Assembly: GCF_014109825.1 (NCBI RefSeq)
Contig: NZ_CP059576.1
Location: 3,078,501-3,142,500 of the forward strand
Source: Legionella sp. PC997
GTDB taxonomy: Bacteria; Pseudomonadota; Gammaproteobacteria; Legionellales; Legionellaceae
Direction: 5' to 3'
DNA: 64,000 bases
In this document: positions 55,306-62,343 of the stretch, one piece after another
How the letters are laid out: each line of letters begins with the position of its first letter
How positions within the stretch are numbered: position 1 is the stretch's first letter
Notes under the pieces: generated by a model
What the model was told of the DNA's origin: nothing
Databases searched by the model: none
What the model saw: only the letters and a program-made list of their open reading frames with translations
Translations under genes and position numbers: made by a program

Positions 55306-56289
55306 ATGGTTTGTGTTGTGACAGGAGCAACGGGCTGTCTCGGGTTGAATTTGACTCAACGATTGATTCAAGATGGGCATGAGGTAATTGCCTTAGGACG
55401 CAATGAGCGGCTTGGCAAAATCATTGCGCAATCTGGTGCCCAATTTATAACGGTCGATTTGCTTAATCGAGAAAAGTTAAAAAAAATAACCCAAAATGCT
55501 TGCACTATTTTTCATTGTGCGGCTCTTTCTAGTCCCTGGGGTCGTTACAAAGATTTTTATAATGCCAATGTGTTAGGCACGCAACATATAATTGAAGCAA
55601 CGTCCCCAAATACGCGGTTAGTTCATGTTTCATCGCCCAGTATTTATTTTAATTTCACAGAACAACATAATATTAAAGAAGATGCACCCTTACCTACAAA
55701 ACCAGCCAACTATTATATACAAACCAAATTACTGGCTGAAGCGCTCATAGATAAGGCCTTTCAAGAAAAAAGGCTTAATGTGATTACGATACGTCCACGT
55801 GCAATTTTTGGTCCTTATGATCGTTCCATTTTACCGCGTATCCTTCAAAACGAAAAAAAAGGGGTCCTGCCTATTATTGGAAAGGGAACCAATGTGATTG
55901 ACATTACTTATGTTGAAAATGTGGTAGAAAGTTTGATTTTAGCTGCACAAGCAAAGCAGCAATTTTGCGGTAACAAATATAATATAACTAATGATGAACC
56001 GCGAACGTTAATAACCATTTTATCTGAACTCTTTAGAGCTTTACAAAAGCCATTCATACCCAAATTTATCCCTTACCCTATTGCAAAAATATATGCTACA
56101 TGTATGGAACAACTCTATAGTTTACCCTTTATTCAAAATGAACCACGTTTAACTCGATACAGTGCAGCTGTTTTATGTATGGGACAAACATTAAATATTG
56201 AAGCCGCCCAAAAGGACTTAGGTTATCACGCCAAGATTACCATTAATCAAGGAATTGAGCATTTTACAGAGTGGTATCAAAGATTATGA
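55306..56289 (+). CDS. NAD(P)-dependent epimerase/dehydratase, OleD/3-beta-HSD-like
   Basis: The 327-aa extended SDR has the Rossmann loop TGATGCLG (residues 7-14), a catalytic Ser in HVSSPSIYF, and YIQTK (YxxxK) within NYYIQTKLLAEALI, about residues 144-157. The middle (TIRPRAIFGPYDRSILPRIL and DITYVENVVESLILAA) is typical of 3-beta-hydroxysteroid dehydrogenase/OleD-like reductases that reduce beta-keto acids to beta-hydroxy acids. It starts 2 bp after the KAS III stop, matching its likely use of that enzyme's product. Confidence 0.88.
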   Translation: MVCVVTGATGCLGLNLTQRLIQDGHEVIALGRNERLGKIIAQSGAQFITVDLLNREKLKKITQNACTIFHCAALSSPWGRYKDFYNANVLGTQHIIEATSPNTRLVHVSSPSIYFNFTEQHNIKEDAPLPTKPANYYIQTKLLAEALIDKAFQEKRLNVITIRPRAIFGPYDRSILPRILQNEKKGVLPIIGKGTNVIDITYVENVVESLILAAQAKQQFCGNKYNITNDEPRTLITILSELFRALQKPFIPKFIPYPIAKIYATCMEQLYSLPFIQNEPRLTRYSAAVLCMGQTLNIEAAQKDLGYHAKITINQGIEHFTEWYQRL

Positions 56290-57107
56290 TAGAGTATCAA
56301 TTATTTGAAGTTGGTTTTTGCAAACATTGTGCGCGAATGACCTTAAAGAATGCTCCTTGGAAACTAAAGGAATACCCTGCTTTATGTGCTCTAATCAAAC
56401 ATCCAACACAAGGGTATATTTTATTCGATACGGGGTACAGTGACCGATTTTACAAATTAACCCAAAAATTTCCTTTTTCCCTTTACAGACATTTAACGCC
56501 AGTACGATTAAAAAAATCACTGAAGGAACAATTAGCGGAAAATAATATCAATGCTTCAGAGATTAAAGGGATTGTGATCTCACATTTCCATGCAGACCAT
56601 ATTGGTGGGTTAATAGATTTTCCAAATGCACAATTTTTTTGTCATCCTGATGCAATAAACGATATCCATCATAAAAAAGGGATAAAAGCATTAATACAGG
56701 GATTCTTACCTGGATTACTACCTAAAGACTTTTATGAACGTCTGGTTTTATTAAAAGACGAGGTCGAGCTGCATCCTGGCTTATTACCCTTCACAACTGG
56801 ATTTGATCTCTTTAATGATGAACAGCTCATTGCCATCCCCTTACCCGGACATGCTAAGGGACAAATAGGTTTATACCTTAAAGCAACGCAAGAAACTTTT
56901 TTTATTGCAGACAGTTGTTGGCATCAAGAAACCTTTAAAGAATTGATTTTTCCAAGTAATCTTACTTACTTAATCCACGATAATAAGGAAGCATACCAAC
57001 AAACCATCCATAAATTACACCAACTTTTTAAAAATAATAATGGAATGGATATAATTCCTTCTCATTGTCCGCACCTACGCGAGCGCCTTGCAGGGAATCT
57101 AACATGA
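56286..57107 (+). CDS. Metallo-beta-lactamase-fold hydrolase
   Basis: The 273-aa protein has a full MBL zinc site: HFHADH (His100, His102, Asp104, His105) in VISHFHADHIGG, a His in LPGHAKGQIG, Asp in ADSCWH and a final His in IPSHCPH. It thus should bind two metals and hydrolyse an ester, thioester or lactone. In the operon it occupies the position of OleB (an alpha/beta hydrolase) of ole clusters. The start ATG overlaps the reductase stop (ATGA). Substrate unknown; a role on a beta-lactone or acyl thioester is inference. Confidence 0.88.
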   Translation: MIEYQLFEVGFCKHCARMTLKNAPWKLKEYPALCALIKHPTQGYILFDTGYSDRFYKLTQKFPFSLYRHLTPVRLKKSLKEQLAENNINASEIKGIVISHFHADHIGGLIDFPNAQFFCHPDAINDIHHKKGIKALIQGFLPGLLPKDFYERLVLLKDEVELHPGLLPFTTGFDLFNDEQLIAIPLPGHAKGQIGLYLKATQETFFIADSCWHQETFKELIFPSNLTYLIHDNKEAYQQTIHKLHQLFKNNNGMDIIPSHCPHLRERLAGNLT

Positions 57108-58381
57108 TACTTAGGCTTTTATATTATTATTTTAAGACCCACTCTCTGCGAAAGCGATTTAAATTACGAGCCCAACTGTTGGCTTATCAGCAAAAGCAAT
57201 TTAAAAAGCTCATTAAAACAACCTTATATAAATCTCCTTTTTATCAACCCTATTTGGATAAACCTTTTAATGAATGGCCCATCATTAATAAAAAAATAAT
57301 GATGGAGCATTTTGATGAAATAAATACAAGGAATATAAAGAAAGACCAAGCATTGGCATTGGCTTTAAACGCAGAAACTACTCGGGATTTTTCTCTCTTA
57401 ATCGATGGTGTTGCCGTTGGACTTTCTTCTGGGACTTCAGGAAATCGCGGTTTATTTCTTGTCGATAAAAAAGAGAGGGATGCCTGGGCGGGTATTCTAT
57501 TGGCTAAGGCCTTGCCCCAAGGCTTAAAAAGAAAGGAGCGCATTGCTTTTTTTCTTAGGGCAAATAGTAAACTCTATACTACCCTCAGCAAGAGCAAAAA
57601 GATTCAATTTCATTTTTTTGATTTACTCGAAAATTTCGAAACTCATATCGATCGTCTAAATGAAATACAACCTACCATAGTATCAGCACCCAGCTCCGTA
57701 TTACTGGCTTTAGTAAAGGAAAAACAACATTTATCCATTACCCCTGAAAAAATATTTGCTGTAGCTGAAGTTTTGGAACAACGTGATGAAGCACTTATCA
57801 GTAGTGCTTTTAATTGCCAGGTCTCGCAAGTCTATCAGTGCACCGAAGGATTATTGGCCATTAGTGACAAAAATAGTAATCATTTATTGATGAATGAAGA
57901 ATATTTAATTATTGAAAAAGAATGGTTGGATGAAAAACGCTTTGTACCGGTAATTACGGATTTAATGCGAACCACTCAACCCATTATTCGCTATCGTTTA
58001 GATGACGTACTTATTGAAGAGCAATCAAATGGTGTATTTACCCGGTTAGCAAGTATTGAAGGCCGAGAAGGTGATATTTGTTATGCTACCCAGAAGGATA
58101 AAGTATTCCCCCTCTTTGCCGATATCATCCGCCAGAAAATGGCATCTTTTGCTTTTGATTTCGAAGATTACACCATCCAACAACAAGCTTTAGATCAATT
58201 TACAATTCAAATCACCCCTGATTTATCCGATAAGGAGGCATTAATCCGTCATCTAAATGAACTATTTCATTCGCAAAATTATGATATTCCTAAATGGCAA
58301 TGGCAGCCGTTTATAAAAAAAGAGCTTGGTTCGAAAAACCGTAGAATCCAAGCACTACCTGAAATCCTATCCTTTCTATAA
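57104..58381 (+). CDS. Acyl-adenylating enzyme (PaaK/F390-synthetase-like)
   Basis: The 425-aa protein is an ANL-superfamily member of the PaaK/coenzyme-F390-synthetase branch. It has the ATP loop SSGTSGNRG (108-116), the motif YQCTEGLLA near 243-251 and RYRLDDV (about 296-302), and ends in KKELGSKNRRIQALPEI, the C-terminal Lys/Arg segment. It would activate an acid (or beta-hydroxy acid, by analogy with OleC) as an adenylate. The start overlaps the MBL stop (ATGA), so all four operon genes are coupled or nearly so. Confidence 0.82.
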   Translation: MILRLLYYYFKTHSLRKRFKLRAQLLAYQQKQFKKLIKTTLYKSPFYQPYLDKPFNEWPIINKKIMMEHFDEINTRNIKKDQALALALNAETTRDFSLLIDGVAVGLSSGTSGNRGLFLVDKKERDAWAGILLAKALPQGLKRKERIAFFLRANSKLYTTLSKSKKIQFHFFDLLENFETHIDRLNEIQPTIVSAPSSVLLALVKEKQHLSITPEKIFAVAEVLEQRDEALISSAFNCQVSQVYQCTEGLLAISDKNSNHLLMNEEYLIIEKEWLDEKRFVPVITDLMRTTQPIIRYRLDDVLIEEQSNGVFTRLASIEGREGDICYATQKDKVFPLFADIIRQKMASFAFDFEDYTIQQQALDQFTIQITPDLSDKEALIRHLNELFHSQNYDIPKWQWQPFIKKELGSKNRRIQALPEILSFL

Positions 58382-58457
58382 CGCCTCATAGAAAAAGTTC
58401 TCCAAGGATTAAACTTCAGAATTGCTCCGTAAAATGATGCTTTTTAAAACAGGTAGA

Positions 58458-58475
58458 ACTCCCCCGAGGGGGAGT
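58458..58475. terminator. GC-rich hairpin between the operon and the entericidin-like gene
   Basis: ACTCCCCC followed by GA and GGGGGAGT is a strong stem with complementary arms of eight bases. It lies between the stop of the adenylating-enzyme gene (58381) and the stop of the convergent small lipoprotein gene (58485). It lacks a clean U-run on either strand, so it may be a stability hairpin or an atypical bidirectional terminator. Confidence 0.5.
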
Positions 58476-58484
58476 CGAAAGAAA

Positions 58485-58622
58485 TTATCGTGCTGCTCTT
58501 TGGATATCTTTACCCACATGGGATACGTCTTTGCCAAAACCATGAACAGTACCACAAGAACTTAATGCTCCAAGTGTTGCAAGACAAACGCCAATTATCA
58601 TTATTTTTTTCAGAATGTTCAT
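58485..58622 (-). CDS. Entericidin A/B-like small lipoprotein
   Basis: This 45-aa frame was found by reading the minus strand. It starts MNILKKIMIIGVCLATLGAL and has the lipobox SSC (Cys23), then GTVHGFGKDVSHVGKDIQRAAR. The lipobox, total size and the ending G(K)D(V)xxxGxxIxxAA are those of entericidin/EcnAB proteins, which in E. coli form an antidote/toxin pair affecting membrane stability. Here only one copy is visible. A GGGGAAAAAG ribosome site precedes the ATG. Confidence 0.82.
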   Translation of the reverse strand: MNILKKIMIIGVCLATLGALSSCGTVHGFGKDVSHVGKDIQRAAR

Positions 58623-58804
58623 CTTTTTCCCCCTATTTTTATTTTTAATATGATTTCTTCTGTTTATTATTTTAGACCATATTTTTAGAACTTAGAAATT
58701 AATCAATGATTTTTAACTGATAATATACTTAATGTTTTTTTTAAAAATATTGATGCAGTATTTGATTCTTTGCCAGTGAAAAGATATAAATTGTGCTTTA
58801 TTTT

Positions 58805-59193
58805 ACCCCATTAATTGCGCTCATTTTGAATGATCTCACTCCAGATCGACTAGCGAGCGCATCGGGCCTTGTCAACTTTTGTCGAATTTTGGCAGTAGTT
58901 TCGGCACCTCCATCAGTGTCACTTTATGGAATCATAGAGAGGCATTGCATCAAAGCCATTTGGTAGAGCAGATTTGCATATAATCCTTTAGTAAACCAAT
59001 CACTCGATCAGCTTCATTCATTGGGAATATCGGGACTCAAGGCATTCGGGGTTCTGTATGCTTCGATCATCAATCAAGCCTTTATGCTTGCATTTTCAGA
59101 CTGGCAGCCTGGATTTTCATATTCCTGCTGGCCATGATTTGGTTTGCTCAGCCAACCTATTTACGCTCGCCAGCAAGAATTGCAGCAGAGTGA
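58805..59193 (+). pseudogene. Remnant of an EmrB/QacA (DHA2) multidrug transporter C-terminus
   Basis: Joining three frames gives a recognisable DHA2 transporter end: LNDLTPDRLASASGLVNFCRIL, a one-base shift, then GSSFGTSISVTLWNHREALHQS and HLVEQ, another shift to NPLVNQSLDQLHSLGISGLK through QAFMLAFS, and a last frame RLAAWIFIFLLAMIWFAQPTY to TGA at 59191. The rest of the transporter (N-terminal 350-400 residues) is missing. It is a decayed fragment without start or promoter, showing past loss or transfer at this site. Confidence 0.75.
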
Positions 59194-59266
59194 TTGTTTT
59201 TGAGCCAATACTTCCCTATAATCGCCATCGGCTCTAAATAATAAATAATAAAAAAGGTGTTCTGAA

Positions 59267-59653
59267 ATGAAAAAATGGATTCTACTGGCAACAACCAGCT
59301 TAATGATGATGAATGCTCATGCAGATAAATCTTGGTGTGGATATAAAGATTATTTCCGTTTAAGCGATACGTCCCATCCTGGTATCTATGTGGTTAGCGG
59401 GTTTAATGATGCTGATGTGATGCTTCATATAATTGGACCACGTAGTTTTGAGATTTTAGACAGCTTTGCCTGTCGTTCTGGTTATGCTCATGTTACTGTT
59501 GCTTATGACTCAGATAATTGGTGTGTTCTTGATATTAAAGACGGTCCATTAATGAATCATCCAGTTGTTAATGCTTCTTGTAATGGAATTCGCTATATTG
59601 ATACTGTATACGATGGCATGGGCAGTTACTCATATACTATTAATCTTGATTAA
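59267..59653 (+). CDS. Secreted protein of unknown function
   Basis: The 128-aa protein has a signal peptide (MKKWILLATTSLMMMNAHA) and about 109 mature residues with four cysteines (WCGYKD, ACRSGY, WCVLDI, SCNGIR) that may form two disulfides. Its strand-rich, Gly/Asp/Tyr-rich sequence suggests a small beta-sandwich. I do not recognise a family. An AAAAGGTG ribosome site precedes the ATG. A hairpin terminator follows 20 bp after the stop. Confidence 0.7.
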   Translation: MKKWILLATTSLMMMNAHADKSWCGYKDYFRLSDTSHPGIYVVSGFNDADVMLHIIGPRSFEILDSFACRSGYAHVTVAYDSDNWCVLDIKDGPLMNHPVVNASCNGIRYIDTVYDGMGSYSYTINLD

Positions 59654-59673
59654 TTATTAATCTTGAAGAGGTA

Positions 59674-59714
59674 GGAAAGAGCCTAACGTTATATAAGTCT
59701 GTGGGCTCTTTTCC
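59674..59714. terminator. Bidirectional hairpin terminator
   Basis: GGAAAGAGCC (59674-59683) pairs with GGCTCTTTTCC (59704-59714) with one bulged base. The T-rich side (TTTTCC TTTA) terminates the plus-strand gene ending at 59653, while the complementary side could serve the minus-strand efflux operon ending at 59759. Confidence 0.75.
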
Positions 59715-59758
59715 TTTATCCAAGTTTCAATATACCACTTGCTTCATACCGTTCTATC

Positions 59759-61201
59759 TTATTTTTTCTTGCCCATATCTATAGACCAACCCCCGCCTAA
59801 GGCTTTAATCAACTGAATACTTGCAATTTGACGGCGAGTGTGGATATTAACTAATGCAAGTTTTGATTGTAGTGCAGTATTTTCAGCCACCACAACTTGC
59901 AGGAACGTAACCAACCCTCCTTTGTATCGGTATACTTCTTGATCCCAAGCACGTTTTGCTGCACGGGATGCGACTTTTTGACTTCGATATTCCTGATCGA
60001 GCTGGTGAATCGCAATCAGATTATCTTCCACTTCTTGGAATGCAGTTAACACAGTTTGCCGATAAGTAGCAACTGTCTCAAAATACTGGGCTTTGGCTTG
60101 ATTTAATAACCCCCGTAATCGACCCCCATCAAAAATAGTTACTTGTGCTACAGGCTGCGTTAAAGTCAATAAACTCAACGGCCCTAGGGACCAAAAAAGA
60201 CTAGGTTTTGAAATAAGATTTGCAAGACTTTTGCTTTGGAAACCCATACTACCAGTTAGGTCAATCACTGGGAAAAAAGCAGCTCGGGCAACACCAATTT
60301 TTGCATTTGCCGCTTGGACTCGTGCTTCAGCAGCAACAATATCAGGTCTTCTCTCTAGAAGGGTTGAAGGGATATTAGGAGCAATTTCCAAAAAAATCTT
60401 AGGGGATGGAGCTGGTGGCAAAGAAAAATTACTCGGTATTTCCCCAATCAATACTGCGATGGCATGTTCAAGTTGAGCTCGCTGTAATCGCATGTCTGCT
60501 GCCATGGTTTTTGCATTTTCAAGTTGGGTTTCTGCTTCATCCACATCAGGTATGGGTGCAGCACCACCTCGATAACGGTTTTTCGTTAAATAAAGAGCTT
60601 TTTGATATGCAATAACGGTAGTATCCAAGATACGCTGTGCCTCATCACTCCCTCTTAACGCAAAATAGTTATTCGCAAGTTCTGCTTGTAAACTCAAACG
60701 AACAGAAGCGGCATCAGCCGCACTTGCCGTGGCATTACGTTCACTTGCAATGACCGAATTACGAACACTACCCCATGCGTCAAGCTCATAAGAAAGGAAC
60801 CCCCCCACTAAAAATTGGTTAAATACAGGAGTAGATACTGGATTCGCTACCGTTCGTGAATTTTGCTGGCGATCCGCATTGAATAATCCCTGGAGAGTGG
60901 GGAAAAAATATGACCGCGCTACTTGGACCAATGAAATTGCTTCTTGAAAGTGAGCATAGGCCAATTTTAAATTCTGGTTGGCTACATTCAGTTGGCTTTC
61001 TAAATTATTTAAAACAGGATCATTAAAGGCTTGCCACCAAGCCTCGGGAGATACAATTTCAGGTGTCGATTTAATTTCAACCCATTTTCCTGGCTCCTTA
61101 AAATGTTCAGGCATAGGCATCATGGGGCGATGGTATGTTGGAGCGAAAGAACAACCCACTAATGCAAAAATAAGTGCACCAGCACCAAACAATTTTTTCA
61201 T
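59759..61201 (-). CDS. Outer-membrane efflux channel, NodT family lipoprotein
   Basis: The 480-aa protein is the third NodT/OprM-like channel in this window. It has a lipoprotein signal ending LVGC (Cys17), SFAPTYHRPMMPMP, the central segment IPSTLLERRPDIVAAEARVQAANAKIGVARAAFFPVIDL and a C-terminal KALGGGWSID. It is the last gene of an RND operon; its start overlaps the stop of the adaptor gene by 4 bp (ATGA). It presumably forms the outer channel of the pump encoded at 62336-64000. Confidence 0.93.
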   Translation of the reverse strand: MKKLFGAGALIFALVGCSFAPTYHRPMMPMPEHFKEPGKWVEIKSTPEIVSPEAWWQAFNDPVLNNLESQLNVANQNLKLAYAHFQEAISLVQVARSYFFPTLQGLFNADRQQNSRTVANPVSTPVFNQFLVGGFLSYELDAWGSVRNSVIASERNATASAADAASVRLSLQAELANNYFALRGSDEAQRILDTTVIAYQKALYLTKNRYRGGAAPIPDVDEAETQLENAKTMAADMRLQRAQLEHAIAVLIGEIPSNFSLPPAPSPKIFLEIAPNIPSTLLERRPDIVAAEARVQAANAKIGVARAAFFPVIDLTGSMGFQSKSLANLISKPSLFWSLGPLSLLTLTQPVAQVTIFDGGRLRGLLNQAKAQYFETVATYRQTVLTAFQEVEDNLIAIHQLDQEYRSQKVASRAAKRAWDQEVYRYKGGLVTFLQVVVAENTALQSKLALVNIHTRRQIASIQLIKALGGGWSIDMGKKK

Positions 61202-62343
61202 GAAACAACTCGCACAGATTCACCATTCCTAATGGCATCAGGAGGATTAAGCACAACTCGATCACCTGGCAATACTCCTGTAGCAATTTCAACTGTTGCG
61301 CCGAAATCTCGTCGAAGCGTAACTGATTTTAAGACAATTTTATTATCTTTATTCAAAGTCGCAACTTGTAATCCTTGAGCCTGAAACAGCAAAGTATTGA
61401 CAGGAAGGATCACCGTTTTCGGAGGAATATCTAAAGTAAACCAAACTTCAGTATACCCACCTGGCAATAATTCCTTATTTTTATTGGGTGAAATAAATTG
61501 AGCAAGCAAAGTACGCGTATTAGGATCAATGGCTTGCGCTGTTTCAAACAATTTGGCGGAAAAGACTTGCTTCGGGTGCTCTGCAAAATGGAGATCTACC
61601 GTCATATTAGGTTTAATTCGTGAAGAGTAATACTGAGGAATTTTGACATAAATTCTCAATGGACTTGTTTGGGCAATACGAAATAGAGGTTTCGCTGTTG
61701 AACTGCTCCCAGCGTTTATTAAATCACCAATATCGGTAGCACGATCCGTGATAACCCCATCAAAAGGAGCGATTACACGTTCAAAACCGACTAATTCTTG
61801 TAATCGTTGCAAATTAGCTTTAGCAGCAAACATCGCAGCCTCTAAGGCCGCAGCTGTACTTACTTTTTCATCAGTCTCTTGTTGAGATACAGATTCTGTT
61901 TTTACTAAATGAAGCCAACGTTTTGCTGTAATCTGGGCCAATTGATTGTTTGCTATTGCAGTCTTCAAATCGGCCCTCGCTTGACGTTCCTGCGCATCAA
62001 GCTCTGGTGTTTCAATGACTGCAAGCAAATCACCTTTTTTAACGTGACTGCCAATATCTACATACCATTTTTTTATATAACCATTAGTTCGTGCATAAAT
62101 AGGTGACTCGTGCCAAGCTTGAACATTACCGGGTAAAATAATTTTATCAACCCCCTTTTCTTGTTGGGCTGTCATCACTCGTACTACAGGAACCGCATCC
62201 GCAAGAGTCTCATTACGTAAATGAATTGCTGCATAAATACGTAAAACTATTATCACTGAAAGGATGAATAAAAAAACAGTTATTGCGATAATAAGCCGTC
62301 TATGTTTATGGTCCTGTACATATGATCGAATGGATTTAAGCAT
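61198..62343 (-). CDS. RND periplasmic adaptor (membrane fusion protein)
   Basis: The 381-aa protein has an N-terminal anchor (about residues 18-36), lipoyl half GNVQAWHESPIYARTNGYIKKWYVDIGSHVKKGDLLAVIETPELDAQ, a coiled hairpin, then LVGFERVIAPFDGVITDRATDIGDLINAG and a barrel with LPGGYTEVWFTLDIP. It belongs to the HlyD/RND adaptor family and starts within the 3' end of the pump gene (8-bp overlap). The order pump-adaptor-channel differs from the first RND operon. Confidence 0.94.
   Translation of the reverse strand: MLKSIRSYVQDHKHRRLIIAITVFLFILSVIIVLRIYAAIHLRNETLADAVPVVRVMTAQQEKGVDKIILPGNVQAWHESPIYARTNGYIKKWYVDIGSHVKKGDLLAVIETPELDAQERQARADLKTAIANNQLAQITAKRWLHLVKTESVSQQETDEKVSTAAALEAAMFAAKANLQRLQELVGFERVIAPFDGVITDRATDIGDLINAGSSSTAKPLFRIAQTSPLRIYVKIPQYYSSRIKPNMTVDLHFAEHPKQVFSAKLFETAQAIDPNTRTLLAQFISPNKNKELLPGGYTEVWFTLDIPPKTVILPVNTLLFQAQGLQVATLNKDNKIVLKSVTLRRDFGATVEIATGVLPGDRVVLNPPDAIRNGESVRVVS

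Noticed and set aside
57065..57103. Upstream in-frame start of the adenylating enzyme
   Set aside because: The extension overlaps the MBL gene by 43 bp and is unlike the family N-terminus; the ATG in the ATGA overlap fits better.
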